Shown one piece after another: positions 44,081 to 53,403 of a stretch of 64,000 nt of DNA. Position numbers and translations under genes: made by a program. The notes beneath the pieces were generated by a model, which was not told where the DNA came from, ran no database searches, and saw only the letters and a program-made list of their open reading frames with translations. The first letter of the stretch is position 1; every line of letters starts with the position of its first letter. The DNA is taken from the NCBI RefSeq assembly GCF_014635985.1, contig NZ_BMDT01000009.1, positions 1 through 64,000 on the forward strand, in the 5' to 3' direction. Origin of the DNA: Enterococcus alcedinis (GTDB taxonomy: Bacteria; Bacillota; Bacilli; Lactobacillales; Enterococcaceae).

Positions 44081-45586
44081 GTGAATGAATTAATCGAGTT
44101 ACAAAATGGATCGGATATTCGAGGGATTGCCATTGAGACAGCAGAGTATTCAGCGAATTTAACGCCAGCTGCGATGAGAAAAATTGCATCGGGTTTGATT
44201 CATTGGTTAAAAAAACAAGAGTCGGGGAAATCAAATAAAAGCTTGAAGGTTGGGGTTGGTCGCGATAGTCGTTTAAGTGGGGAAACGCTAAAAGAGGCGA
44301 TGGTTACGTCTTTAATTGAACAAGGGATCGATGTGATTGACTTTGGTTTATCGACGACACCAGCGATGTTTATGAGCACGCAATTTCCTGAATTTGCGTG
44401 CGATGCGGGAGTTATGTTGACGGCAAGTCATTTACCATATTATTTTAATGGCGTAAAAATTTTTAGTCCAACAGGTGGCGCAGAGCATGAAGATATTGTT
44501 ACGATAACAACAAATATTGAACCAATTATAGGCGTTGAACAAGGGCAAATGACGCATGCGGATTTAATCACGCCTTATGCGGCTGATCTAGTGCACAAAA
44601 TTCGTCAGGGAATCAAGGGACAACCGGAGAAACCACTGTCCGGTCTAAAAATAATTGTTGATGCCGGGAATGGTGCTGGAGGGTTCTTTGCAGAAAAAGT
44701 GTTGGAACCACTTGGCGCAGATACTACGGGCTCACAATTTTTAGACCCAGATGGATCGTTTCCAAATCATATCCCGAATCCAGATAATAAAGAAGCAATG
44801 TCAAGTATTCAACAGGCAGTCTTAAGCGAAGGGGCAGACTTAGGGGTGATCTTTGATACAGATGTTGATCGCTCGGCTGTCGTAACCAAATCGGGAGAAG
44901 TTTTGAATCGTAATAACTTAATTGCTGTATTAAGTCGAATTATTTTAGCCGAACATCCTGGAACGAGTATCGTGACGAATTCACCGACGACGGATCACTT
45001 GAAGGTCTTTATTGAAGCGCTTGGTGGCAAACAAGTCCGTTACATTTCAGGCTATCGGAATGTCATTAATAAGAGTATTGAACTGAATCAAGCAGGAATT
45101 GATAGTCAATTAGCAATTGAAACAAGTGGGCACGCGGCTTTTAAGGAAAATTACTTCTTAGATGATGGTGCTTATGTCATTGCTAAAATATTGATGTTAT
45201 TGCCACAGCTCCAAGCGAAGGGAGAAACACTTGAAGAAATGATTGCGGAGTTAAAGCAGCCAGTTGAAACACAAGAAGTTCGATTTAAATTGGAAGCAAA
45301 AGATTATCGTCCATTAGGTGAACGAGTCATTGCAGACTTATCTACCATCCAAGTATCTGGTTGGACAATTGATTTAGAAAACGAAGAAGGGATTCGTTTT
45401 AAATTAGATAAGGATTATGGTTCCGGTTGGTTCTTGCTACGGATGAGCTTGCATGAACCGCTATTAGTCTTGCAAGTTGAAAATGATCAAATGGGAATGG
45501 TTGTGCCAGTTTTACAAAAAATCCAACAGTTTTTAACTGATTATCCGGCAGTGAATCAAGAAAGCTTGTTAGCTCTACTTAAATGA
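44081..45586 (+). CDS. Alpha-D-phosphohexomutase family protein (PGM/PMM)
   Basis: A 501-residue enzyme converting hexose-1- and hexose-6-phosphates. The phosphoserine loop is LTASHLPYYFNG, the metal loop DTDVDRSAV, the sugar-binding loop ETSGHAAF, and the phosphate-binding loop RMSLHEP near the C-terminus. All four are slightly diverged from the standard TASHNP, DGDxDR, GExSGH and RPSGTEP. It starts at GTG with AAAGGAG ten bases upstream. Whether the substrate is glucose, mannose or glucosamine phosphate is undecided; the gene is monocistronic. Confidence 0.88.
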   Translation: MNELIELQNGSDIRGIAIETAEYSANLTPAAMRKIASGLIHWLKKQESGKSNKSLKVGVGRDSRLSGETLKEAMVTSLIEQGIDVIDFGLSTTPAMFMSTQFPEFACDAGVMLTASHLPYYFNGVKIFSPTGGAEHEDIVTITTNIEPIIGVEQGQMTHADLITPYAADLVHKIRQGIKGQPEKPLSGLKIIVDAGNGAGGFFAEKVLEPLGADTTGSQFLDPDGSFPNHIPNPDNKEAMSSIQQAVLSEGADLGVIFDTDVDRSAVVTKSGEVLNRNNLIAVLSRIILAEHPGTSIVTNSPTTDHLKVFIEALGGKQVRYISGYRNVINKSIELNQAGIDSQLAIETSGHAAFKENYFLDDGAYVIAKILMLLPQLQAKGETLEEMIAELKQPVETQEVRFKLEAKDYRPLGERVIADLSTIQVSGWTIDLENEEGIRFKLDKDYGSGWFLLRMSLHEPLLVLQVENDQMGMVVPVLQKIQQFLTDYPAVNQESLLALLK

Positions 45587-45602
45587 GTCAGTAAATAAAA
45601 GA

Positions 45603-45712
45603 GGGGGGGGGACAAAAAGTCCCTTTGCTCTGAGAAACTAGCGATAAATTCGAATGATTGGGCTTTCAATTGCTCAAATTTAGTGAAATTATTCGGAAGA
45701 GCAAACTTTTGT
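45603..45712. repeat. Imperfect palindromic element with a G9 run
   Basis: ACAAAAAGT/ACTTTTGT and TTTGCTCT/AGAGCAAA arms frame about 75 bases; a run of nine G (45603-45611) lies at the left end. The layout resembles intergenic palindromes common in Enterococcaceae. The right edge runs straight into the dispersed repeat below. Confidence 0.6.
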
Positions 45713-45774
45713 TACCCGGTTATCGATCAAATATTTGTATAATAAAAAAGGGCTGTGACGGATGTCACGGTCTT
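45705..45774 (+). repeat. Dispersed repeat, copy 2, with terminator
   Basis: Closely matches 3007-3076 (for example the shared GGTTATCGATCAAAT-like block), including a stem GGGCTGTGAC/GTCACGGTC followed by TTTTT on the plus strand. Here the hairpin is a convincing terminator for the phosphohexomutase gene. Confidence 0.75.
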
Positions 45775-45875
45775 TTTGAGTTGCATTTCAAATCAAGCTA
45801 GAAAAAGGCTCTATGATCTTTCTATTATTGATGGAAAAATAAAAGTGAAAAAGAATGCATACTTTCTCATTTTTG

Positions 45876-45903
45876 TTGAGTTCAAGTAAAAAGTAGGTAT
45901 AAT
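45876..45903 (+). promoter_or_regulatory. Promoter of the APC permease gene
   Basis: TTGAGT (45876-45881), a 16-base spacer and TATAAT (45898-45903). The leader to the ATG at 46031 is about 120 bases and holds no recognised riboswitch. Confidence 0.6.
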
Positions 45904-46030
45904 AGGAAACGGAAATATTGGAAGATTACTGATTTTTCTGACATTTCAATAATATTTGTCGAATTTAATAGGTAATCGAACAATGGGAATAAATGCTCAA
46001 GCATGGCCTGAGTTAGTAGGAGGAAATAAA

Positions 46031-47410
46031 ATGGATATATTTCGTAAAAAATCGATTAATCCAAGTAGTAAAAGTGAGCTTAGTAAAAATCTGAAGTTAA
46101 AAGATTTGATTTTGCTCGGAATTGGTGCCGTAATTGGAACGGGGATTTTTGTGGTAACAGGAACAGCTGCAGCGGATTACGCAGGACCCGCAGCGACACT
46201 TTCATTTTTAGTGGCAGCGCTAGTCGTTATCGCCAGTGGTTTCTCATTTGCCGAATTTTCATCGCGCATTCCAATAACCGGTGGTCCCTATGGTTACTTG
46301 TCAGTCGTTTTTGGTGAATTTAGTGGATGGATGGCCGGTTGGTTTCTTATTTGTGAATATTTGTTAGCTGTTTCTTCTGTAGCGTCAGGTTGGTCCTCTT
46401 ATTTTCAAGGGTTCTTAACCAGTGTCGGTATTCATTTACCTCATGCGCTAACAGCGGGATATAATGCCCAGAATGGCACTTACATTGATTTAGTTGCAGC
46501 GATTATCGTTCTTTTTATTACCGTTTGGGTAACGCAAGAAGCCAAGAAAGCTTTAAGCTTAAACAATATCATGGTGTGGGTTAAATTTGGTGTGATTGCC
46601 TTATTTATTGTCGTTGGTTTGTTCTTTATTGAACCAGGAAATTGGAAACCTTATGTACCATTTGGTGTTTCAGGTATCTTTGATGGCGCAGCATTAGTCT
46701 TCTTTGCCTTTTTAGGTTTTGATGCGATTGCAATGGCGGCTGAAGAGGTTGAAAATCCGAAGAGAGATATCCCTCGTGGTATTATTGGTTCGATTTTAAT
46801 TGCAACGACCCTTTATGTTATCGTTACGGTAATTTTAACGGGAATGGTTCCTTATACAAAATTAGGCGTGGGTGATCCAGTCGCTTTTGCCATGCGTTTC
46901 GTAGGATTAGAAAATGTCGGTACGATTTTATCAATCGGGGCGATTTTCACGTTGTTAACCGTTACGATTTCGATGTTGTACTCATTGGTTCGTTTAATTT
47001 ATGCGATTAGTAAAGATGGTTTATTACCAAGCTTCTTGAGTAAGATTGACAAAAAACGTCGCACGCCGGTTACGGCAACTTATGTAACTGGAATGATTGC
47101 CTTGTTCTTTGCAGCGGCTTTTCCAATTAACTTATTAGCAGAATTAACGAACATCACCGCATTGGCATGTTTAGTTATGATGTCACTCGGTGTGATTCGT
47201 TTACGCAAAATCATGGGCGAGCCGACAACTGGTGAATACCGTATGCCATTTGTTCCGGTACTACCATTAATCAGTGCTGCAGCGTGTGCCTTTTTAATGA
47301 CACGCTTAACAAGCGCGACATGGATTGTCTTTTCGATTACTATCGTGATTGGTGTAGCCATTTACTTCTTGTATGGATATAGAAATAGTCATTTAAATCA
47401 AAAAGACTAA
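46031..47410 (+). CDS. APC-family cationic amino-acid permease (YfnA/CAT-like)
   Basis: A 459-residue, 12-13-helix carrier. The N-terminal DLILLGIGAVIGTGIFV is the CAT-subfamily signature, and FVAFDAIAMAAEEVENPKRDIP-like helix 6/7 features are present. AGGAGG lies seven bases before the ATG; the 25 upstream in-frame codons have no ribosome site. Monocistronic, with a bidirectional terminator. The amino acid carried is not determined. Confidence 0.88.
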   Translation: MDIFRKKSINPSSKSELSKNLKLKDLILLGIGAVIGTGIFVVTGTAAADYAGPAATLSFLVAALVVIASGFSFAEFSSRIPITGGPYGYLSVVFGEFSGWMAGWFLICEYLLAVSSVASGWSSYFQGFLTSVGIHLPHALTAGYNAQNGTYIDLVAAIIVLFITVWVTQEAKKALSLNNIMVWVKFGVIALFIVVGLFFIEPGNWKPYVPFGVSGIFDGAALVFFAFLGFDAIAMAAEEVENPKRDIPRGIIGSILIATTLYVIVTVILTGMVPYTKLGVGDPVAFAMRFVGLENVGTILSIGAIFTLLTVTISMLYSLVRLIYAISKDGLLPSFLSKIDKKRRTPVTATYVTGMIALFFAAAFPINLLAELTNITALACLVMMSLGVIRLRKIMGEPTTGEYRMPFVPVLPLISAAACAFLMTRLTSATWIVFSITIVIGVAIYFLYGYRNSHLNQKD

Positions 47411-47412
47411 AC

Positions 47413-47440
47413 AAAAAAGCGCTCATTGAGCGCTTTTTTT
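47413..47440. terminator. Bidirectional terminator
   Basis: Stem AAAAAAGCGCTC/GAGCGCTTTTTT with a 3-base loop between convergent genes. Confidence 0.9.
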
Positions 47441-47447
47441 GTTGATT

Positions 47448-48632
47448 TTAACGAGATAATTCTAACATTTTTTGTTTCAATGCTTCTTCCATCGACTCCA
47501 GTTCGATTTCAGCAGCATGACGTTTTTCTTTACCTTCTTGTTGAATACGTAAGGTTTCTTGAATCGTTTCAATTAAATCATTTTGTGTTTTTTGGAGTGT
47601 TTCGATATCAACGATGCCACGTTCATTTTCACGAGCCGTCTCAATTGCAGAAACTTTGAGTAATTCTGAATTTTTCTTCAGTAAGTCATTCGTTGTTTCA
47701 GATACTTGACGTTGTGCAGTAACGGCATCTTTTTGACGTAGCAATGTTAGAGCAATCGCGACTTGGTTTTTCCATAAAGGAATCGCCGTGTGGATCGATG
47801 ATTGAATTTTCTCGGCTAATGCTTGGTTTGTATTTTGAATTAGGCGAATTTGTGGTGCTTGTTGAATCGTGATTTGGCGCGTCAAACGTAAGTCATGCGT
47901 GCGCTTATCTAAGCGATCTAAAAATTGTGAGTAGTCATTGGCGATTTGAACATCCATTTGATCGCCTGTTTCTTCGGCTTTTTTCATTGCAGCAGGGATA
48001 ATGGTGTTTTGAAGTTCTTCCATTTTTAATTCACCGGCTGCGATGTAAATATTTAATGCATCAAAGTAATCTTTGTTTTTTTGGTATAACTGCTCCAGCA
48101 TGATGTTGTCTTTAAGTAAACCTTCTTTTTCTTTGTCGAGTTTCACAGCGACTTTATCGATTTGAGCACCAATCTTTTGGTATTTTGCGGTAATTTCAAA
48201 AATCGATTGTTTGACTTTACCAAACATGCGCTTAAATAAATTGCCTTCACCGGCACGTAAATCATCTGGATTGGCTTCTTTTAAGCGAAACATTAATTCG
48301 GTCAATGAATCACCAACAGGGCCAACATCATTGGCTTGAACGTGGTTTAGCATGGATTGTGAAAATTCACTTAATTTCCCTTGAGCTGCCGAACCATAAG
48401 TAATCACGGCTTGTTGATCGGTCGCATCAATTTTAGAAGCGAGTTCCTGTGCTTGTTTTTGGCGATCGGCTGGTAAACGGTCAACGAGACGTGTCGCTAT
48501 CGTTTGGTTTTGTAATTCGTTTAGTTCTCGTTGTTGGTTAACCGTTAAATCATCGGTTGAAGTCGAAAAAGGATTTGCTAACAAATCTTCGAGTGTATCA
48601 TTAACAGGTGTTGGTTGTTTTGAATCAGTCAT
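47448..48632 (-). CDS. TelA-family protein (toxic anion resistance)
   Basis: A 394-residue cytoplasmic protein of the TelA/KlaA family, rich in coiled coils. Members are linked to tellurite resistance and to resistance to bacteriocins and cell-envelope drugs in Listeria. The final 150 residues have the TelA-typical conserved helical stretch with [15 protein letters not shown]-like sequence. AGGAGG-type site upstream. It follows xpaC in the usual order, separated by a terminator-like hairpin. Confidence 0.9.
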   Translation of the reverse strand: MTDSKQPTPVNDTLEDLLANPFSTSTDDLTVNQQRELNELQNQTIATRLVDRLPADRQKQAQELASKIDATDQQAVITYGSAAQGKLSEFSQSMLNHVQANDVGPVGDSLTELMFRLKEANPDDLRAGEGNLFKRMFGKVKQSIFEITAKYQKIGAQIDKVAVKLDKEKEGLLKDNIMLEQLYQKNKDYFDALNIYIAAGELKMEELQNTIIPAAMKKAEETGDQMDVQIANDYSQFLDRLDKRTHDLRLTRQITIQQAPQIRLIQNTNQALAEKIQSSIHTAIPLWKNQVAIALTLLRQKDAVTAQRQVSETTNDLLKKNSELLKVSAIETARENERGIVDIETLQKTQNDLIETIQETLRIQQEGKEKRHAAEIELESMEEALKQKMLELSR

Positions 48633-48674
48633 AATAAGGGATCCTCCTTGAAATAGATAGTTGTTTTTTAAAAT

Positions 48675-48701
48675 AAAAAAGAGCTGGAAAAATCCAGCTC
48701 A
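48675..48701 (-). terminator. Terminator-like hairpin between xpaC and telA
   Basis: On the minus strand GAGCTGGA/TCCAGCTC with a short loop, then TTTTTTATTTT. It may reduce read-through from xpaC into telA. Confidence 0.7.
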
Positions 48702-48708
48702 TCAAAAA

Positions 48709-49386
48709 TTATTTATTTGATTCTGTCTGGTTATAAGTATTATCTCTTTTTAAGCTTTGTTTTGCAATCGATAACTCAACATCTAGGTCATCTAAATCAT
48801 CTGCCACAAAACGTTGATAATCAGACGTAATCAAGGCTGCTAGTTGATCGATGATTTGAATGCTTTCTTCCATTTTATCGTAAGTTTCACGACTTTTAAC
48901 TTCGTGGTTATTAATCTCGATGTATTTGTCGGTCAAGTCAACTAAGTTTGGTAAATGAGTGTAAAGAAAGTGACTGGCTTCATGAAGACGCGTCGGTTCT
49001 TTGACAAGCTCTTTAAAAAGAGCTTTAGCTGCACGTAACGTATCATGACGTAAATCAATCGCTTTTAAGCGTGCGTTGTGCTGAATGTTTTTTTGCAGTT
49101 GATCAATTTGTTGCTTCGTTTGGTTTAACGTTTCGCGGAAAATATCGATTTCGCGCGGTGTCATGCCATTGGCTAAGTAGGCTTCTTCTCTTTTTTTCGT
49201 TAATGAAGGTAGCGCATCTTTTGGCTGTGCACTTCCTTTTGAACGAAAAGCAAAAAATAAAAGGAGCGCACCAAAAAGGAAAAGGATGAAGTTGAAATTA
49301 TTCGCGTCACCTAAAATCATTAAGAAGAAAACAAACGCAACAATTCCCCCGATAATCCAGTGCTTTTTCTTTTTTTTGTTTTTCAT
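48709..49386 (-). CDS. XpaC-like protein (5-bromo-4-chloroindolyl phosphate hydrolysis family)
   Basis: A 225-residue protein with two N-terminal helices (about 10-28 and 32-47) and a C-terminal helical cytoplasmic domain. It matches the XpaC family, which is typically encoded directly upstream of telA, as here. The historical phosphatase-like name is not supported by catalytic motifs. GGAGG precedes the ATG. Confidence 0.85.
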   Translation of the reverse strand: MKNKKKKKHWIIGGIVAFVFFLMILGDANNFNFILFLFGALLLFFAFRSKGSAQPKDALPSLTKKREEAYLANGMTPREIDIFRETLNQTKQQIDQLQKNIQHNARLKAIDLRHDTLRAAKALFKELVKEPTRLHEASHFLYTHLPNLVDLTDKYIEINNHEVKSRETYDKMEESIQIIDQLAALITSDYQRFVADDLDDLDVELSIAKQSLKRDNTYNQTESNK

Positions 49387-49583
49387 TTATACAGCCTCCT
49401 AAAATTACTTTGAAATAAAATTGAACGAATCTTTTTGTTGTTCCTACAAGTATTATTCTAGCATGTAACGATCGATAAAAGTATACGACTTGAGATGGAT
49501 TTTATGAATTTTAGGAATTTTATAAACAATTGTATGTTAAAATATTAGAAACAAGTGGGATTACTAAAAGGGAGACGATTGAG

Positions 49584-50153
49584 ATGCTACATTATGAAGA
49601 TTTTGAAGAAAAAACAATTAAACGTCAGGAAATTTTTAAAGGAAAAATAATTGATGTTTATCTTGATGATGTGATGTTGCCCGATGGTAATACCGCAAAA
49701 AGAGAATTGGTTTTTCATCCAGGTGGTGTCGGCGTTTTAGCAATCACCCCAGAAGACAAGATTGTTTTAGTGAAACAGTTTCGTAAACCACTCGAACAAA
49801 TTTTGCTTGAGATTCCAGCTGGGAAAATCGAAACAGATGAAGGTCGTACGCCAATGGAAACTGGAGCACGCGAATTAGAAGAAGAAACAGGCTATCGTGG
49901 CGAATCTTATGAGCACGTGACTTCCATGTATCTATCGCCAGGATTTGCGAACGAAAAATTACATATTTATCACGCCAAAAATCTTTTCAAAGTTGAAAAC
50001 CCTTTGCCGCAAGATGCGGATGAAGTCTTGGAAATTTATGAATTAACCTTTGAAGAAGCACAGAGCAAGATGCTTTCGGGTGAAATTTGTGATGCGAAGA
50101 CAATTGTGGCGATCCAACACTGGGCGTTATTAAGAGATAAGGAAAGGAAATAA
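49584..50153 (+). CDS. ADP-ribose pyrophosphatase, Nudix family
   Basis: A 189-residue Nudix hydrolase. The Nudix box is intact (GKIE...ARELEEETGYRG, catalytic Glu residues at about 93-97) and precedes a P-G-F motif (LSPGFANEK) as in ADP-ribose hydrolases. ATG at 49584 is chosen because AAGGGAG lies nine bases upstream; the 18 earlier in-frame codons lack a site. It starts an operon with the next genes. Confidence 0.92.
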   Translation: MLHYEDFEEKTIKRQEIFKGKIIDVYLDDVMLPDGNTAKRELVFHPGGVGVLAITPEDKIVLVKQFRKPLEQILLEIPAGKIETDEGRTPMETGARELEEETGYRGESYEHVTSMYLSPGFANEKLHIYHAKNLFKVENPLPQDADEVLEIYELTFEEAQSKMLSGEICDAKTIVAIQHWALLRDKERK

Positions 50154-50154
50154 C

Positions 50155-50439
50155 ATGTCAAAAGAACCAATGATTACTCGTTCAGAGCTTAGAAAACGAC
50201 GGGAAGAGTTAGAAGCAATGAGCGAAAAAAAGCAAAAAAAAGCAGAGAAAGCTTATCAAAAAGAAGAAAAAGAAATAGATAATATTTATCGTAAGAAACG
50301 AAAAAAGCAATCAAATATCACAAAAACTCGAACGGGTGAAAAAGAAAAATCACGCCAAATGAGTAATTTTTTAATGAAGTGGATTTTGATTGTATCTGTG
50401 TTAATAATTGTGGTGATGTTGATTATTTTCTTTTTATAA
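50155..50439 (+). CDS. Small coiled-coil protein with C-terminal membrane anchor
   Basis: A 94-residue protein: residues 8-60 are strongly charged and predicted coiled coil (repeated EKKQKK and KEEKE stretches), and a single helix occupies about 73-93 (WILIVSVLIIVVMLIIFFL). The start is one base after the Nudix stop, so it is translationally coupled. Not recognised; similar tail-anchored coiled-coil proteins are seen between nudF-like and mtnN genes in related genomes. Confidence 0.75.
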   Translation: MSKEPMITRSELRKRREELEAMSEKKQKKAEKAYQKEEKEIDNIYRKKRKKQSNITKTRTGEKEKSRQMSNFLMKWILIVSVLIIVVMLIIFFL

Positions 50440-50471
50440 AAATAGAACAAAGAAATTGAGGAGTTAATGAA

Positions 50472-51167
50472 ATGAAGATTGGTGTAATCGGTGCAATGGC
50501 ACAAGAAGTTGCCGTTTTAAAAGAACAGTTAGAAAAATTAGGCACTTGGAAAAAATCAGGTGCAACATTTTATAGTGGTGAAATCAATGGTCATGAGGTA
50601 ATTGTTGTACAATCAGGCATTGGGAAAGTTTTGGCATCCATTACAACGAGCCTGCTTATTCAGCAATATGATGTGGATTTAGTCATTAATACAGGATCTG
50701 CCGGTGGTATTGGTCAAGGCTTAGCAGTAGGTGATATCGTGATTGCTGATCAATTGGCTTACCATGACGTCGACGCAACGGTCTTTGGTTATCAATATGG
50801 ACAAGTTCCAGGTGGCATGCCACTTTACTACGAAGCTGATCCAGTCTATGCAAAAATAATGGCACAAGCAGCAAAAGAGACCGACCAAGTGGTTAAATCA
50901 GGTTTAATTGTAACAGGTGATAGTTTTATTGCTGATCCCGTGCGTTTAAAAGAAATTTTAACAAACTTCCCAGAGGCACTTGCTTGTGAGATGGAAGGGG
51001 CGGCCATTGCCCAAACCGCTTATCAGTTTGACGTCCCTTGTTTAGTCGTTCGCGCGATGAGTGACACGGCTGACCATGAAGCAACGGTTAGTTTCGATGA
51101 ATTTATTGAATTAGCTGGCAAACGTTCAGCCGAAATGGTTCTACGCTTTATCAACTTATGTGAATAG
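50472..51167 (+). CDS. mtnN: 5'-methylthioadenosine/S-adenosylhomocysteine nucleosidase
   Basis: A 231-residue enzyme cleaving MTA and SAH, feeding methionine recycling and autoinducer-2 synthesis. The motifs GAMAQEV near the start, SGIGKV, TGSAGG and the catalytic Asp in MSDTADH near the C-terminus fit MtnN. AATTGAGGAG precedes the ATG. It is followed within 11 bases by an isochorismatase-like gene. Confidence 0.95.
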   Translation: MKIGVIGAMAQEVAVLKEQLEKLGTWKKSGATFYSGEINGHEVIVVQSGIGKVLASITTSLLIQQYDVDLVINTGSAGGIGQGLAVGDIVIADQLAYHDVDATVFGYQYGQVPGGMPLYYEADPVYAKIMAQAAKETDQVVKSGLIVTGDSFIADPVRLKEILTNFPEALACEMEGAAIAQTAYQFDVPCLVVRAMSDTADHEATVSFDEFIELAGKRSAEMVLRFINLCE

Positions 51168-51178
51168 GAGTGGACGAA

Positions 51179-51742
51179 ATGAAAGCTTTGTTATCAATTG
51201 ATTACACCTATGATTTTGTAGCAACCGATGGCGCATTAACAACAGGAGCACCCGGACAGGCGATTGAATCGGCGTTAGTTGGGGTGACAAAGGGATTTAT
51301 CGACGCAGGAAATTTTGTCGTTTTTGCGATTGACCGTCATGAAAAAAACGATACTTTTCATCCAGAAAATAAACTGTTCCCACCTCATAATTTAGCAGGA
51401 ACAAAAGGTCGTGAGTTGTATGGCGCCTTAGCCAATGTCTATCAGGAGCATCAAGAACAGCCAGAAGTTTATTGGATCGATAAGCGTCACTATTCTGCGT
51501 TTAGTGGCACGGATTTGGATATTCGCTTACGTGAGCGTCAAATTACCGATCTTTATTTGACGGGTGTTTGTACCGATATTTGTGTCCTCCATACGGCAAT
51601 CGATGCGTATAACTTAGGCTATCGTATTTTTATTGTTGAAGATGCTGTTCAAAGTTTTGATCCTGTGGGACACGCTTGGGCATTGAAGCATATGCAAGCA
51701 ACGTTGGGTGGCACACTTATTTCATTTAACAAAGGAGAATAA
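51179..51742 (+). CDS. Isochorismatase/nicotinamidase-like cysteine hydrolase
   Basis: A 187-residue hydrolase with the catalytic triad D (SIDYTYDF, about residue 7), K (WIDKRHYSAF) and C (GVCTDICVLH). Most like PncA-type nicotinamidases, but no metal-ligand trio is certain. ATG at 51179 follows TAGGAG; the in-frame GTG at 51170 overlaps that site. It may act in NAD salvage. Confidence 0.88.
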   Translation: MKALLSIDYTYDFVATDGALTTGAPGQAIESALVGVTKGFIDAGNFVVFAIDRHEKNDTFHPENKLFPPHNLAGTKGRELYGALANVYQEHQEQPEVYWIDKRHYSAFSGTDLDIRLRERQITDLYLTGVCTDICVLHTAIDAYNLGYRIFIVEDAVQSFDPVGHAWALKHMQATLGGTLISFNKGE

Positions 51743-51746
51743 TCAA

Positions 51747-52286
51747 ATGGAGAAAAATGTATGGCACGGCATTGAACCAAACCGCTTTAAACGCTACCGT
51801 CATTGGAAGACGCCTAAAGGTTATCTTTGTGGTACTTATGCAGCCAGTGTTTTAATTGCTTACTATCAAGACTATTTTGATGAAACAATGATTCCAACGT
51901 TTATTCGACGTAAAGATACAACAGATGTTCAAAGACTGGCATCCGTTTTACAGATTTTTATTCAGTACCATGGTTTACCAACAATTTCTTGGCAAGTTGC
52001 CCATGGTTTGTCGCGTTTCTTTCGTTTTTATAACTATCCAATCAGCGGTCGAGCAACATATGTAGGTGGCTGGCAACGAGCAATTAAGCGAATTGATGAA
52101 GGGAAACCAGTGATTGTCGGTGTGAATCGATTTCTTGGAAGCACGTACGGCAATCATTGGGTGGTGGCCTATGCTTACTTAGAAGATGATGAGGGAAACC
52201 GCTTTTTTAAAGTCCACGATAACTGGGGGAATTATGAAACGAAGATTCCAGTCACTTGGGTAAACGGAACAGTCTCTTTACCTTGA
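51747..52286 (+). CDS. C39-like cysteine peptidase family protein
   Basis: A 179-residue protein. The possible papain-like triad is C in GYLCGTYAAS, H in GNHWVVAYAYLEDD and N or D in VHDNWGN. It has no signal peptide or ABC domain, so it is not a typical bacteriocin-processing protein. AAAGGAG precedes the ATG at 51747. It starts four bases after the previous stop. Substrate unknown. Confidence 0.75.
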   Translation: MEKNVWHGIEPNRFKRYRHWKTPKGYLCGTYAASVLIAYYQDYFDETMIPTFIRRKDTTDVQRLASVLQIFIQYHGLPTISWQVAHGLSRFFRFYNYPISGRATYVGGWQRAIKRIDEGKPVIVGVNRFLGSTYGNHWVVAYAYLEDDEGNRFFKVHDNWGNYETKIPVTWVNGTVSLP

Positions 52287-52356
52287 AATTAAGGGCGATT
52301 TAATGCTAAAATAAGGACGATGTGTACGAATAAACAACAGACAAGCGGAGGGAATT

Positions 52357-53325
52357 ATGAGTAATACATACCATGATGAAACGGTCAAAATTTTTAGTTT
52401 AAATGGTAATCTACCATTAGCGGAAAAAATTGCGAGTGCTTTTGGCAAAAAGTTAGGTAAATCGGTCGTAAAAACCTTTGCTGATGGTGAAATATCCATT
52501 AACATCGAGGAAAGTGTTCGTGGGATTCACACGTATATTATTCAAGCGACAAATGCACCAGTAAACAACTCTTATATGGAGTTATTAATTATGATTGATG
52601 CGATGAAACGTGCAAGTGCAAAAACAATTAACGTTGTTTTACCTTACTATGCTTACTCACGTCAAGACCGTACAGCGAGACCTCATGAGCCAATTAGTGC
52701 AAAATTAATTGCCAACATGCTCGTTGAAGCGGGAGCAACAAGAGTATTAACACTTGATTTACATACAGTTCAAGTACAAGGATTCTTTGATATTCCAGTG
52801 GATAACTTGTTTACAATGCCGTTATTTGCGCATTATTACAAAGAAAAAGGACTTCAAGGCGATGACTGTGTTGTTGTTTCTCCTAAAAACAGTGGCGTAC
52901 AACGCACGCGTAGTTTAGCAGAATATTTAAATTCAACATTAGCAATCGTTGATCAAGATGAGTCTTTAGAAGAAGGCTATGTAATTGGTGAGGTAGCTGG
53001 TAAAACATGTATCTTAGTGGATGACATGTTAAATACAGGGAAAACGTTCGCAACTGCTGCACGTTTATTGATGGAAGCAGGAGCGAAAGAAGTATATGCC
53101 TGTGCTTCTCATGCCCTATTATCACCACCAGCTAAAGAAGTTTTAGAAGCAGCTCAAATCGTTGATATTTGTGTAACGGATTCATGTTTAACAGATGAGG
53201 ATCGTCAACCAAGTAACTTGACGTATATTTCTTGTTCTTCATTAATGGGAGAAGCAATGAAACGTATCCACGAAAACACGCCAATGAGCCCACTCTTTCA
53301 TTTAGAAGAGAAAAGTTATTTGTAA
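52357..53325 (+). CDS. Ribose-phosphate pyrophosphokinase paralogue (Prs2-like, degenerate loop)
   Basis: A 322-residue member of the PRPP synthetase family: [13 protein letters not shown], the [11 protein letters not shown] segment, and the ribose-phosphate loop [11 protein letters not shown] are intact or close. Two catalytic parts are changed: the flexible loop that normally has KRRPxP reads DQDESLEEG, and SPDxGGVxRAR is [11 protein letters not shown]. Streptococcal Prs2 proteins share this loss. It may be inactive or regulatory. GCGGAGGG precedes the ATG. A terminator follows. Confidence 0.85.
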   Translation: MSNTYHDETVKIFSLNGNLPLAEKIASAFGKKLGKSVVKTFADGEISINIEESVRGIHTYIIQATNAPVNNSYMELLIMIDAMKRASAKTINVVLPYYAYSRQDRTARPHEPISAKLIANMLVEAGATRVLTLDLHTVQVQGFFDIPVDNLFTMPLFAHYYKEKGLQGDDCVVVSPKNSGVQRTRSLAEYLNSTLAIVDQDESLEEGYVIGEVAGKTCILVDDMLNTGKTFATAARLLMEAGAKEVYACASHALLSPPAKEVLEAAQIVDICVTDSCLTDEDRQPSNLTYISCSSLMGEAMKRIHENTPMSPLFHLEEKSYL

Positions 53326-53339
53326 AAATTATTTATAAA

Positions 53340-53378
53340 AAATCGTGACACTATTTTTTCAAGTGGCGCGGTTTTTTT
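53340..53378 (+). terminator. Terminator after the Prs2-like gene
   Basis: Stem ATCGTG, A, CACT paired with AGTG, G, CGCGGT; T-run follows. Confidence 0.75.
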
Positions 53379-53403
53379 ATTCTATTCGTAGGAGGCAAAA
53401 GAA

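Noticed and set aside
51747-52286. Bacteriocin-processing C39 peptidase
   Set aside because: It lacks the ABC and membrane domains of such transporters and is in a housekeeping operon; only the triad-like pattern is shared.
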